This document shows, in pieces, positions 24,991 to 35,567 of a stretch of 64,000 bases of DNA (positions within the stretch are counted from its first letter, which is position 1; every line of letters begins with the position of its first letter). The stretch is from Cadophora sp. MPI-SDFR-AT-0126 (Eukaryota > Ascomycota > Leotiomycetes > Helotiales > Ploettnerulaceae). The stretch spans positions 868,001 to 932,000 of the forward strand of contig JAGMVK010000020.1 in assembly GCA_020747065.1 (NCBI GenBank). Reading direction: 5' to 3'. Under the pieces are notes generated by a model. That model was not told the DNA's origin and searched no databases. It saw only the letters and a list, made by a program, of their open reading frames with translations. The translations under genes were made by a program, and so were the position numbers.

Positions 24991-25485
24991 ATGCCTTCCA
25001 ATATCGTGCCCTGTCTTTGGTTTGACGGCCAAGCAGAAGAAGCCGCCAATTTCTACGTCTCGATCTTCAAAGACGGCAAAATCACCTCCGTTCAGCGCTA
25101 CACCGACGCTGGAAAAGAGATCCACGGACACAAGGCCGGCGATGTCATGTTAGTAGCCTTCGAAATCAACGGCCAGCCATTCACCATCTTGAACGGCGGA
25201 CCTCAATTCAAGATCAACGAGGCCATATCCTTCCAAATCATGTGCGAGGATCAAGCTGAGGTCGATCACTATTGGAACAAACTTGGGGAGGGTGGTGATC
25301 CTGCGAAGCAACAGTGTGGATGGGTCGGTGATAAGTATGGTCTCTCCTGGCAGGTTGTTCCCAAGATTTTGGACAAATTGATCGCGGATCCTGAACCAGA
25401 GAAGTCACGACGCACATTGCAGGCTATGATGGATATGAAGAAGCTTGATATCTCTAGCTTGAAGGCTGCGTACGAGGGCAAGTGA
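24991..25485 (+). CDS. VOC-superfamily PhnB-like protein
   Basis: This single-exon gene encodes 164 residues. It matches the PhnB / so-called 3-demethylubiquinone-9 3-methyltransferase domain, a glyoxalase-fold (VOC) family. The start MPSNIVPCLWFDGQAEEAANF has the usual LWFDGxAEEA motif, followed by FTILNGGPQFKINEAISF, WNKLGEGG and GLSWQVVPKILDKL, all in family order, and the length is standard. The historical methyltransferase name is not supported by sequence: there is no SAM-binding motif. A metal-dependent small-molecule enzyme or binding role is likely, substrate unknown. The ATG at 24991 follows an A-rich leader (CATCACA) and is the first in frame. Proteins of this type are common in bacteria, so old horizontal transfer is possible but not shown. 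Confidence 0.9.
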   Translation: MPSNIVPCLWFDGQAEEAANFYVSIFKDGKITSVQRYTDAGKEIHGHKAGDVMLVAFEINGQPFTILNGGPQFKINEAISFQIMCEDQAEVDHYWNKLGEGGDPAKQQCGWVGDKYGLSWQVVPKILDKLIADPEPEKSRRTLQAMMDMKKLDISSLKAAYEGK

Positions 25486-25936
25486 GAAGCTGGCGATGTG
25501 CGATCTGGTTGGGGACTTCTCTATTAGCTCGTTTTATTTCAGAGGAAGTTGCGAGATCTTTTCATTATCATTGTGGAATGTCGCGCCGGCTCCTAGTGTT
25601 GGAAACATGGGTAGCTGAGGTGGGCTTTAGAGATCATGGATTCTTCCGATCCACAGGCAATACAGGTCCAAAATGAAACCGAGGAACAAAATATCAGCTT
25701 GATCAAACTCTCTGCTGAGAACATCCCCATTAGGTAGGCATTGCCAACGAGAGGAGCTTGGGTCAAAGCAGTAAGCGAGGCGGGCTTGCCCCTATTTGCC
25801 AACCCCTCTAAGAAATATCTACTTTGAATTTCTATCGCGCGAAGTCTTAATAACACAACGCCCTCCATCTAAACATAAAGAAGCAATAGAAAACTAAACG
25901 CCACTACCCAACAAAAATCAATTCTATCATCATCAT
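25486..25936. other. Intergenic region between convergent genes
   Basis: These are the 3' flanks of the VOC gene (+) and RidA-like gene (-). Nothing with coding support is visible. Confidence 0.5.
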
Positions 25937-26476
25937 CTAAACCGTGCCCTCAAGTGTAGGCCTCGCCTTTCTCGCCGTGACTTCAATCGCGATCTTCATC
26001 TCATCATTCATCAGCCCCGCCTCCATCATCGTCGCCGCCGGCCTGACATGCCCCCATACCGCCCTCAGCGTCGGCCAAATCTGACTGAACTCCTTCTTGT
26101 CCGGCAAGATGTACCGCACGCGTACGACATCTCTCAAGGTGGCGCCGGCCTGCTCGAGCGCGGCGGCAATGTTGATGAATGCCTGCTCGGTCTGCTCTAT
26201 TACTGACGGAGCGATGAATCCGGTGTCGTAATGAACACTGATAGGTCAGTTAGTGTGAGTTGAAGAGTAATACATCGACTGAGGGAGAACATACCCAGTA
26301 GTTCCAGAAACTTCAATCCAAGACCCCGTGACTACCGCCCGACTGTACCCTATAACATCTTCGAATTCGGAATGCGACGTTATGTTCTTCCTCCCGTTCT
26401 GTGCTTTGAGTTCTCCAATCGTTGGACGAGGAAGTTGATATGACTGGCGGCGCTTCTCGATGAATGATTTCAACAT
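25937..26476 (-). CDS. RidA/YjgF/YER057c/UK114-family protein
   Basis: RidA-fold proteins are small trimers. Canonical members hydrolyse reactive enamine/imine intermediates, while others act in diverse catabolic routes. Exons 26476-26295 and 26237-25937 give 160 residues. The join produces VVTGSWIEVSGTTGVHYDTG, then FIAPSVIEQTEQAFINIAAA and DVVRVRYILPDKKEF. The Arg of RPAATMMEAG and the Glu of KIAIEVTARK occupy the positions of the ligand-binding Arg and active-site Glu of RidA. The first in-frame ATG with good context (GCAATG) is 26476. The frame is open further upstream to about 26575 but without an ATG there, so an extra 5' exon is possible. The N-terminal 35 residues (basic, with a PRPTIGELKAQ segment) are longer than in classic RidA. 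Confidence 0.85.
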
Positions 26477-27176
26477 TGCGAGCTTGCTGGTTTCCTGAGT
26501 TCGCTGTCTGTTGTACAGGTCAGTGGAAGTCTTCACGCTCTTTAATGTTTTTCTCAAGATGCCCAGATATGCCAAGGTACGAATGGTTTGATGGCTGCTG
26601 AGAGGTTAGGATGAAACGAGTGTGGAAGCGATTCAGTGCTCTGGAGGTCCCGGATTTCTTGGAAGCGGGGGTGGGGGAGCACATCAATCAACAAGCTGAA
26701 TTTCTGGGTGTTGGATGCTTATGGTGCCGTCGAACAATTATCATTTATCATGAGGCTCCGCAGGACGGTAGCCTTTAGTAGAGATCCTAAGAGAGTCTCT
26801 CAATGCAGTAGTAATGAATGAAAAGTGTTGGGGTGTTGGAACGCCGTAGCCTCGCCTCAGAAGCCTGAAACTGTCAAGGAAACACTAATACAAGCGAGAA
26901 CCCCTGAATTGAAGGCGTGAAACTTCAGCGAGACAATTCTCAGCGGCTCCTTTTCTCGTCCTGTCACCTGCTAATTATGATTCCCCATTCTCACTGTCCA
27001 AAATTGCGCATTCTGGTGGGCAGGAGATCAAGGATATACAGCAGGGAAGAGTCTAGTGCCGAAAGGATAAACACCAGATACCACAACAACGCCAAGTCTG
27101 GATCTCTCTAAAGATTGCGGCACCCAGGACAATACGACTTGCTCGAAAATCTCGAAGGAGATTACCTCTCATCCAT
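26477..27176. other. Intergenic region, RidA-like gene to Zn2Cys6 gene
   Basis: This holds the 5' flank of the RidA-like gene and the 3' flank of the transcription factor. Short open frames only; nothing recognised. Confidence 0.45.
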
Positions 27177-29105
27177 TTACAACATCGCCGTTGACCATCT
27201 GTTGCGAACAATCATCTCTGCTGCACCCGCCATGGCAGAACTATCCCAAACGCCTTCTTTCCGTGGCCGCATATCTTTCAAGATTTGCACGGTTTGTTCC
27301 TCGAGATCGTGATCGTATGTCGCAAACAGAATGATAAATATACACATGATGATTCCAAAGTCGAAAACGTAGCACTTCAAGAACTCCGGGTCGTGGACAA
27401 CCAGTCTCCCAAGGTGTAGCATTTCCTCGCAGAGTCCTCTGACGCTGCCGTATTTGGTCTGCACTTCCTCCATCGCCATATTTGTGCTTGTCTCCATCCG
27501 AAATCCAATTTCACATGCCATGACGAGTAAGGTAGCCAAACCCTGGATTTTAACAGATAGAGCACATCTGTATTCTGAAGTGCGACGTGGTTGTAGGCGC
27601 CCGAGCAACTTATCCATCGCTGTGTGCCACTGCTTGGTCTCAATAAAGCGATCTAGAAACTCCTGAGCTGGAACCAATCTGCCGAGATCCGGCCCGTCAA
27701 GCTCCTGGCCACGAATCTTTGCTATGTGCCGCAGAGCATGCTTGATAGCATCGTTGGCGAAGTTGGGTCTTCCCCAGTACTGCAGAAAGCTGATGTATCT
27801 CCGCGCGGTGAAGACATTCGGAAAGTCGCTTGGGACGACAATGGAATCTGGAGACCGATGAATCATGCCCAATACAGTCGTCGCGACGATTTTGTTTTCG
27901 TTGTTGCTTGATTGCTTGGCTTGTAGTAGAAATCCTTGCTTGTCAAGACGAGCGATCATGTCAATGATGACCTCCTCGAGAGTCTCTGGACAGCGTATGT
28001 CATGATCATAGACAATCACCGGAGATCTTATCGACCGCATATTCTTGAACAGCGCAAGAGTGGATCGCACCTGCTTGACAGCGGTGTCCAAATTTCCTTG
28101 CTTGAACTCGAATATGAAGATGAGAAGACTTGCAAGTAGGAACATTCTTACATCCGGCTGATTTCCACTTGCCAGATACTGCCGTATATCCCTGAGAGAG
28201 CTCGAGTACTGCTTTAGAGAGTACATCTCATGGTGATGACTTGTGTCCGAGACGTACGTTCCCCTCTTCAATCTTTCAGATCGTCCTTGGGCAGCTAGCG
28301 TTAATGCCATGTTATAAATGAATGGTTCTTGATGGCATGCTTGCAGTAGGTATGTTTGCCACAGGGGCTCATTCCAACCACCGGAAAGCTCGTTAACAGA
28401 CTCCTGCCGGAAATACTGGAAATATTGAAGTGCTTCTGGGCTCTGTCGAGGACTGGATGATATTGCCGCTGGGACATTGAACAATAAATGTGCTGGACCC
28501 CATCTGTCATCAGTGTTCAGTCGCTCGGAAACCATTTCACGCTGGACAGCTGGCACGATTGCTGGATGTGTTGTTATCGAAGCGTGGCGAGGTTTGGGAA
28601 GCAAGTCTCGGCGCACAGCAGGCCGCACTGCCTTGCTTGCCTTCGTTTCGTACCCATCGCAAACAAAGCCAAATCTTAGGCATCTCTGGCAAAGAGGCTT
28701 GCCCTCGTCACATTTAACATGTCGCTTCCTGTTGCACAATTACTATACGGTATTTTCACTACGAGGAGACCAAACATCTACCTACTTGCACGTTTTACAT
28801 CCAGTCGACACCTTTGCAAGGCGGTTAGCAGTTTCCACCGAGGCGGGAGTTACGACAAACCTTGGGCAATCCAAGTCTCCGTTTCTTCGCCTTGGGGCGC
28901 AGCACCACAGGTACTTCTGGAGGGCGCGACATGTCAGCGGCGGCTGAGAACAACTGTTCGCATCTCCACACTCTGCAGAAAATGAGGGGGAATGGTGCAA
29001 AAGGTGTTCTTGTCGTTGAAACATATCCAGCCCCTGCTGGTGCTGACACAATTGCCGGATTTCGACAGGGTTGGATTTATCCGAGTCCAATGGCGAGATG
29101 GACAT
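27177..29105 (-). CDS. Zn2Cys6 (GAL4-type) transcription factor
   Basis: This nuclear DNA-binding regulator has exon 1 at 29105-28786, a 57-nt intron, and exon 2 at 28728-27177, 623 residues in all. The intron interrupts the zinc cluster. Joined, it reads VSTGCKTCKKRHVKC then DEGKPLCQRCLRFGFVC, giving the C-x2-C-x6-C-x6-C-x2-C-x6-C spacing of the family. The cluster begins near residue 103. The 100 residues ahead of it are unusual for the family and Cys-rich (a YLWCCAPRRR segment), so the real start could lie nearer the cluster in another exon. The C-terminal about 450 residues are helical, like the regulatory region of fungal C6 proteins (MFLLASLLIFIFEFKQGN, KIQGLATLLVMACEIGFR). It is divergent from a BTB gene only 458 nt away. 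Target genes are unknown. Confidence 0.87.
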
Positions 29106-29563
29106 CGTAATCGAGAATAGATACCCGCTCGAGCCTTTCAGGTTGTGATTTTTTGTCTAATGCTTCAACATCTCAACTCAGAATTTATATCCGATATGGT
29201 ACGACTACTTCCTTAGGTTGACTTATCGCTCCAGACGGTCATGCCTTTAATGTTCGTAATCCAAGGACTTTTCTTCTACCTAGGATCGGGGTCTATTTTT
29301 TAAGCGAGCGGTCACATATTAGAATACAATCTTAACGTAATTAAACTTTTTTTTCCTTCGATTTTTCGAATTTTCGAATTTATCAGTAAAAAAGTTTTCT
29401 CCCAACTGCCTCCTTCGCAAGAGTCGGGGTGGAACCGGACCAGGCCCCGGCCCGCCCCTGGCCCAGACTATCGTACTTTCTCGAACATCACTTACTGTCA
29501 AAGACCTACGTCGCCTGCCATAATAGAGGGGCATTGCGAAGCGCTTATAAGTGCAAAAATTCC
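29106..29563. other. Divergent promoter, Zn2Cys6 gene / BTB-coiled-coil gene
   Basis: This compact shared region has a very AT-rich block at about 29330-29400 containing poly-T and two TTCGAATTT-type copies, typical of a nucleosome-poor promoter. The frame upstream of the BTB ATG stays open from about 29429 but starts at GTG. Confidence 0.4.
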
Positions 29564-30844
29564 ATGTCAGCTAAACAAACGCCTCGCGTACGACAGGGAT
29601 GTCTCAGTGCAAAAGCAAACGAGCCCTCCCAGACGCAGTCCAACAATGGCAACCGCACTGCAAATACAAATGAGACTGCCTTCTCAGGCATTTCAAAGCA
29701 CAGCTCGACCCAGGATTCTCCCACCATAGATCTCACCACGGACGCTGTGAAATCATCAACCATGCCTTCGGACCCTATGATTCAAGTCCTAGTTCACAAT
29801 CCCTCCAACAGCAACGATGTCACTTCCCGCCCAACACAAGCCAGCATTCTCTCGCGCTCTCCTTACTTCCGGCAGCGAATCCAGGCTATCGCACCAAACA
29901 ATATACCTGTCTTGTATGTCACCGCACTTGTGGAACACTACGACATAGTGATCAATTGGCTATGTACGAATAATGTACGCACACGTGATGGCAGCCCTCC
30001 AGATTTCTACACGTTGGTCATGGTAATATTCTTGGCCGATGTTCTTCAGCTCATTCAAATGACCAGCCAGATGGTGAACATGTTACGAACCAAACAGTTC
30101 GCAAGTAACGAGAAATCTCGCCCGTTGCCGACTTACTTTGATGTCTATCAAAGAACTACAATCAGGAATCCGCTGCGGCGCTTCGTGGTGGAGGCCTACA
30201 TTAAGAGTGAGGTAAGCGCAGCGAAGGCGCAACTGGTTGATATTCCTGCTGCTATGCTCGTGGATATCATACTGTACCGTGAAGAGAAGTGGGGCAGCTG
30301 GTCTGAAAATGAATTTGAGGATCGGCTTGCTAAAGTTAAAGAGGAGCTAAAAGTCGACGTTGGGAAACGATTCAACGACAAGGAAAAGGAGCTTGTTGAT
30401 TTCTATGAGGATAAATTAGCCAAGGCTAGAGAGACTACGGTCAGGCTTAGCAATACAGCAGCAGCGCCAGCTACTCCTGCCTCAACTGCAACTGTGGTCC
30501 GCCCTCACTCAGTTCAAGTTCCAACCATTGAGAGTATCAGCCCGGCGTTGCTGGAAGAAATAACGAAGGCACACGAGAAGCCTATGGAGGAAGTAGAGAA
30601 GAAGAATGATGAGCGCTACAATGCCCTCGTGGAACTCATGAGGCAGCGGAACGTGGAGCACCTAGAAGCTGTGCAAACCATGAATATGGCTACAGTGGCC
30701 AAAGAAGCCAGGGAGATAAAGGAGCTGCACAATTCTAGGCAGCAAAGCATCGAGTTTGATCAGCCCACCAAGGAGGATTATATCAAAGAAATCGCGGAGC
30801 TTCGAAGCATAATAAAGAGCAAAGGAAAAAAACAGAAGCTATGA
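29564..30844 (+). CDS. BTB-like / coiled-coil protein, frame-broken at its 3' end
   Basis: The frame from ATG 29564 gives 426 residues. Residues 1-70 are Ser/Thr/Asn-rich. Residues about 75-250 resemble the BTB proteins downstream: ASILSRSPYFRQRI, VINWLCTNNV (compare VNWLYTQ), NPLRRFVVEAYI (compare SPLRRYIVD) and AAMLVDIIL (compare RLLVDII). The first BTB strand and the HKNYICHYS motif are weakly kept. The remainder is a charged coiled coil (Lys/Glu-rich, WGSWSENEFEDRLAKVKEEL). The frame stops just after an A7 run (30825-30831). Immediately downstream, coiled-coil sequence continues in other frames to 31269, so the annotated stop is probably not the ancestral one. Either this is a decaying gene or the assembly has an indel. 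The role is unknown; BTB domains mediate protein-protein contacts, often with Cul3 ligases. Confidence 0.6.
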   Translation: MSAKQTPRVRQGCLSAKANEPSQTQSNNGNRTANTNETAFSGISKHSSTQDSPTIDLTTDAVKSSTMPSDPMIQVLVHNPSNSNDVTSRPTQASILSRSPYFRQRIQAIAPNNIPVLYVTALVEHYDIVINWLCTNNVRTRDGSPPDFYTLVMVIFLADVLQLIQMTSQMVNMLRTKQFASNEKSRPLPTYFDVYQRTTIRNPLRRFVVEAYIKSEVSAAKAQLVDIPAAMLVDIILYREEKWGSWSENEFEDRLAKVKEELKVDVGKRFNDKEKELVDFYEDKLAKARETTVRLSNTAAAPATPASTATVVRPHSVQVPTIESISPALLEEITKAHEKPMEEVEKKNDERYNALVELMRQRNVEHLEAVQTMNMATVAKEAREIKELHNSRQQSIEFDQPTKEDYIKEIAELRSIIKSKGKKQKL

Positions 30845-31269
30845 TCCTGCGCAGAATCGACGATCTCGAGAAAGACCACGAGAATGCAACAGCTAAGATC
30901 AATACCACTATTCCTGCAATACCGAATGCACCTCTACTGCTCAAAAACATAGAAGAGCTGAAGAAAACAATCAATCTCCTCAGACGAGGCAACGAGGACT
31001 TTAGGATAGTCAACAACGAACTGGAAGAGATGCCGGGCGACACTACAGCGAGCTATCAGAGCTGAAAAAGGTTCATGCCACTGCTGAAGAGCGGAATCGC
31101 AGGCAATTGGACTCGTTACATAGCTCAGAAGTATCGGGAGGATGTTGAGGCAATGGAGATGAAGCTGAGGGAGAACACGGATACGTATAAGAGGGAGCTG
31201 GCGAGGTTGAAGAAGGCTAATAAGGAGCTGCTGGATCAGTTGACTGCTGGTGATGATGACGATTTATGA
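30845..31269 (+). pseudogene. Out-of-frame coiled-coil remainder of the preceding BTB gene
   Basis: Directly after the stop at 30844 three abutting segments read as coiled coil. The frame of 30841 runs ILRRIDDLEKDHENATAKI up to about 31030. The frame of 31035 runs HYSELSELKKVHATAEERN up to about 31130. The first frame then resumes with KYREDVEAMEMKLRENTDTY and ends at a TGA after GDDDD at 31269. No introns can explain switches this close together, and the first coincides with an A7 homopolymer. Three single-base indels would restore continuity. This is either pseudogenisation or sequence error. Confidence 0.55.
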
Positions 31270-32125
31270 AGATTCTCATATAAGGAGAGGAGTCAGTTTA
31301 TGCGTTTGGCGTTTGGCGTTTGGCGGGTTCGGGTTGGACTGGGATGGTATGGGATAAGACTCATGTCGGATTTGCGGCACCTGAGGAAAGAAATGCGCAT
31401 AATGAAGATTAGAAATGATAGAATTGAGATACCCCAATAGTTGTTTTTGGCCATAGAAGTTGGACAGTGAAAATGCAGAAATACAGGTCTTGATAGAACC
31501 AGCAAGCCCTGAAGCAAAACCCCACAGCCTCGGTTCGGTTGGTACGGCAGCACATCCCAGTCTTATGTCGATCAACACCACATCAGGTGTACACTACACT
31601 CCTCATTTCTCCAACCTCCTTCTCGCTCTTCTCATCTACAACCAAAAAATAACTTCCGAGATCCAGACGGTCTTTCCCACAATTTACTTGCAATTCGTCA
31701 AGCACAATTGCGGCGCCTCGTATCTGTAACTTAGGGTGTGAATGGCGGCGAATCAACATCTGAAGTTTCTTCAGGCCAAATAGCAAGGATAAAGTACCGT
31801 CGTACCGTTATCTCTCTCGGACCCCACTTCCATGCGGCACGAAGCACGAGCTGGTACCCCAATGCGGTAGCCCGATACTTGATTGTCCGTATACTTATCG
31901 GACGATTCCCCTTCATTCTGGACTGGTACCCTTCAATTCTCGACTCGAGTCTTGAGTGTTGTTATTAGACGACACCAGGACTGGCGAGAGGAAGTATCGA
32001 TATATGGGCTGTTATCCATAGTTTCTCTCATCTTAAGAGTACCCGCGGTTTTTCGTCCAGAATTCGAACTGGACTCCCGACTTGGACTTCTGAATTGGAT
32101 TTCTGAATCGAACGTCCAACTCAAA
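31270..32125. other. Intergenic region upstream of the CYP52-like P450
   Basis: A direct repeat of GCGTTTGGC lies at about 31302-31325 just past the coiled-coil remainder. No further gene is supported. The P450 frame is open upstream of its ATG to 31883 but there only as untranslated-looking sequence. Confidence 0.4.
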
Positions 32126-33772
32126 ATGCTCTCACTCCCCACCATCCCCTTCATCCTCTCCCTCCTCGGCACCTACATCATCTACAAACTCATCCTCTCC
32201 CTCCTCGTCACCCACCACAACCGCCTAACCGCCGCACGCCTCAACTGCCTCCCCGCCCCGGTTCAACCCAACACCCTCCCCCTCGGCCTCGACCACATCC
32301 TCACCGCCCTGCACGCCATAAAAACCAAAACCTTCCCCTCCTACCTCCTCACCCGTTCCTCCACCCTTCCCCTCACATTCAGCACCTCCATCCTCGGCGT
32401 CTCGCGGCTCTTCACAGCCGACATCCCCAACATCCAAGCCCTGCTCGCCACGCAGTTCGAGGATTTCGACCTCGGCGAGGTGAGGAGGCTGAATGCGCAT
32501 CCGTTTCTGGGCAAGGGCATTTTCCTGCAGGATGGGAGGGAGTGGGAGAGGAGTAGGGCGTTGATCAGGCCGCAGTTTGCGAGGGCGCAGATTGGGGACT
32601 TGGAGCTGGAGGAGAGGCATTTGGGGGTTTTGCTGGGGGGTGTTGAGGTGGGGAGTGATGGCTGGACGGAGGAGATGGATTTGCAGCCTTTGCTGTTTAA
32701 TTTGACTCTTGATGCTGCGACGGAATTCTTGTTAGGGAAGTCGGCCGAGAGTCAGAGTATCTTTCTGAAGCGCCGGAAAGAGTTGAAGTGGAACGGTGCC
32801 GTGGGAAAGGAGGATAGCGCTGATGCTCAGGCGTTCGGCGAAGCCTTCGATGTTGGGAACACGGGCTTGGCGACGAGAGCGAAGTTCCAGCCGTATCCAC
32901 ATCTTTGTATACCCAAAGGATGGAGGAAAGCGATTAAGACTTGTAATCAGTATGTAGATTCTATTGTCGCAGAGCATCTCCGAAAGAGACAGGAAAAGAT
33001 TGAGAAAGGTGTCGAAAGCGATGGGAAAGGCGGATATGTATTCCTCGAAGCACTAGCCAACGAAACTCAAGATCCGATCGAGTTGAGATCTCAGATCATG
33101 CACCTGCTTCTCGCTGGTCGCGATACGACTGCGTCGTTGATCGGATGGCTGCTGTTTCAACTGGTGAGAGACAAGGCACGATACACGAAACTTCGAGATG
33201 CCGTCATCGAGGATTTTGGTACGTGGGCAGACTGCGACCTTGAAAGCATCACGTTCGCGAAGATAAAAGCCTGCAAGTATCTCCAGTATTGCTTGAATGA
33301 AGCCCTCAGACTGCAGACCATTGTTCCATATAACTTCCGTGTGGCTAGCAAAGACACCACACTTCCGAGAGGTGGAGGCGAAGATGGGAAGAGCAAAGTA
33401 TTCGTACCGAAAGGCATGATGGTATTCTATAGCATCCATGTCCTGCATCGTCGAGAGGATATTTGGGGTCCGGATGTCCACGAGTTCGTTCCCGAGAGAT
33501 GGGAGGGCCGGAAACTGGGATGGGAATACATACCTGTAAGTCAAATCTAACAGTAAAAGTCTCCGGGACTGACTACGTCGAAGTTCAACGGTGGACCGCG
33601 TATCTGCGTCGGTCAGCAATATGCGATCATTGAAGCGAGCTACATCATTCTGCGCTTATTGCAGAAGTACGACAAGATGGAAAATATGGACCCTGAGCCG
33701 GAAGCGAGATATCACTCGACTATGACGAGTTGCAGCGCAAATGGGGTGAAGGTGAAGCTGCATGAAGCCTGA
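32126..33772 (+). CDS. Cytochrome P450, CYP52-like fatty acid/alkane hydroxylase class
   Basis: This is a haem-thiolate monooxygenase anchored in the ER. Exons 32126-33535 and 33584-33772 give 532 residues. The N-terminal anchor is LSLPTIPFILSLLGTYIIYK, followed by the P450 landmarks in order: WERSRALIRPQFAR (C-helix), the I-helix oxygen motif AGRDTTASLIGW, the K-helix E-x2-R in NEALRLQTIVP, the PERW motif in EFVPERWEGRKLGWEYIP, and the haem loop FNGGPRICVGQQYA with the axial Cys. The FNGGPRIC-GQQ form and AGRDTTA are characteristic of the CYP52/CYP539/CYP63 group, which omega-hydroxylates fatty acids and alkanes. The exact family cannot be fixed by eye. The first 300 nt are strikingly C-rich at third positions. 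A 48-nt intron falls just before the haem loop. Confidence 0.92.
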
Positions 33773-34043
33773 CGAGAGACAAGCTGCCGAGAAGTCTTCA
33801 CTTCAAAGCTGCCATAGTTTTAGAACAGCGACGGTGAACACCCGCATATAATCCTGCGCTTGAGAGACAGTTACAAGTCTGAGCATGAGAAAAGGACTCC
33901 TAGCCTCCAAGACAAGACATTATAGTGCCTCTAGTGCCAGTACCCTCATGATAGCATCTAGCGCGTGAAGGTCAAAACAATGTCAACGGCTTGTGCAAGG
34001 GTCGAGAATCCATCTTCCCCTCACCTGTCCCTTGGTATTACCA

Positions 34044-34781
34044 TCAACCGGTCTCCTCCCTCTTCATCTCCTCAGGAACAAAATACGTAGCCACCTCTTC
34101 CTGCGAGGGCTCCCAATACGGTTCAACGCTCACTGCCCTCATTTCGTTGATGATATCAACCAACAATCTCGGTGGGTAGTTCTCTAAGGTCATGATCGGT
34201 CCACGAGAGCCCTTCGAACACGAGTCCACGATGTATCTTCGTAACGGACTGTCGCTCGCCGTGTTTTCATACACATGATTGAACATCGACGAATCAAGTC
34301 TTGTTCCATCTAGCACTCTACGAGCGTTGAGAGCGCTGAGTGCCTGATTCTGCAGGGATGGCACCAAAAGCTTGTCTGCTAATATCCAAAGTGCCGACAA
34401 GCTTATGCAACTGGGGAGTTTCCCACTGCGGTTGATGATTTTTTGAGTGTAGAGCCAGTTCACAAATGTCCCGAAGATGAACGGAGGTGTATCCGTTAGG
34501 TCGACCTCTTGAGTCTGGCCTTCGATGAAAGGGCCGTTGAGAGCTGCTTCGAAGAATGGCGAGTAGTGACATATGTAATTTTTGTGTACTTTGAAAGACT
34601 GCTTCTCGTAGTCACCTCCGATTACATGAATGGTAACAATGGGCTGAGGGTCACTTCCGCTTACAATTAGCCAGGCATCAACAGCAGCGCGAGGGGCTGC
34701 GTACACAAGATTCAAGCTGGGCTCTTCTGATTTTGCCATGCTGTTCAGACTCGATGCAGAAGTCGACAGGTCTTTGCTCAT
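34044..34781 (-). CDS. BTB/POZ domain protein (copy A of a tandem trio)
   Basis: This 228-residue protein consists of one BTB domain plus a short helical tail, with no kelch, zinc-finger or MATH partner. Exons are 34781-34705 and 34653-34044. The 51-nt intron keeps the frame open if unspliced, but it has a CTAAT branch-like site and lies exactly where copies B and C are interrupted, after an Asn-Leu-Val. BTB signatures are FKVHKNYICHYSPFFEAALN, then FIEGQTQEVDL, FGTFVNWLYTQ and LWILADKLLVPSLQNQAL. The tail has DSPLRRYIVDSC and PPRLLVDIINEMR. Stand-alone BTB proteins of this kind are abundant in leotiomycetes and related fungi. Their function is largely unknown, with protein interaction or ubiquitin-ligase adaptor roles likely. 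Confidence 0.85.
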   Translation of the reverse strand: MSKDLSTSASSLNSMAKSEEPSLNLVYAAPRAAVDAWLIVSGSDPQPIVTIHVIGGDYEKQSFKVHKNYICHYSPFFEAALNGPFIEGQTQEVDLTDTPPFIFGTFVNWLYTQKIINRSGKLPSCISLSALWILADKLLVPSLQNQALSALNARRVLDGTRLDSSMFNHVYENTASDSPLRRYIVDSCSKGSRGPIMTLENYPPRLLVDIINEMRAVSVEPYWEPSQEEVATYFVPEEMKREETG

Positions 34782-35567
34782 GGGCCCGTCCTTAAGCTGG
34801 CGGTGGTTCTGGACCAGCGTATGACCGAATGGGTCCGTCAAGACTAAAGTCTAGCGATGTTGAAGAGTGCAGTTGGTAAGGAAAATGCCCTAGTACAGAC
34901 AGTTCGTCCAGTTCAGGTTTCTGCTACTTAGAATAATTACTCTTCACCCTCCCTACAAGGCTGCGAAAATGTTACTCACTTCCAACTTCCGACACAGAAG
35001 TCTTGCAAGACAGCATATACGCGGATCAGAGACAATAGTGACCACTCAGAATTTAGAAAAAACGAGACGTTGAATTCAGAGACCGCAGATGTATACACTT
35101 CTGGGACGTGTGGTCAAAAATGCCATGCCATGTTTGGTGTCCGTCAGGCAGCGCGGCGACTAAGCGCCGCCCAATCTGATGACCAACATGCAGTGTAACA
35201 CGAGGTAGAACCAACACACAAAGTTAATTGAGGGCCCAGGGCCAATTATGGACGAACAGATGAAGAGTAGACATAGAAGTCCGTCCAATTGTCATTGGAA
35301 CCTGGAACGCAGGGCAGGCTCTTCTGGTTACTCGGTCTAAGTAACAAAATCATTCGCCAGATCAACCAAAATAACGCTGCAGTTCAATATATAGAGATAT
35401 ACTGTCATGAAGGCCGCGAGATGCTCCAAGCCTAGATCGATATAAACCCTAACGCCCCAGCCTGTCGCCACCAGGCCCCAAATCCCAAAACTCGCCGCTA
35501 ATACAATCAAACGCCAAACCCACCTAAGCGGTACTCCACCTAAAGCAGAAATTCCATCCCACCACAG
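34782..35567. other. Intergenic region between BTB copies A and B
   Basis: No open frame of note is seen in 786 nt. It presumably holds the promoter of copy A and the 3' flank of copy B. Confidence 0.5.

Noticed and set aside
30841..31269. Two separate small coiled-coil proteins
   Set aside because: They abut the BTB/coiled-coil gene and continue its heptads in shifted frames, so a broken tail explains them better than independent genes.
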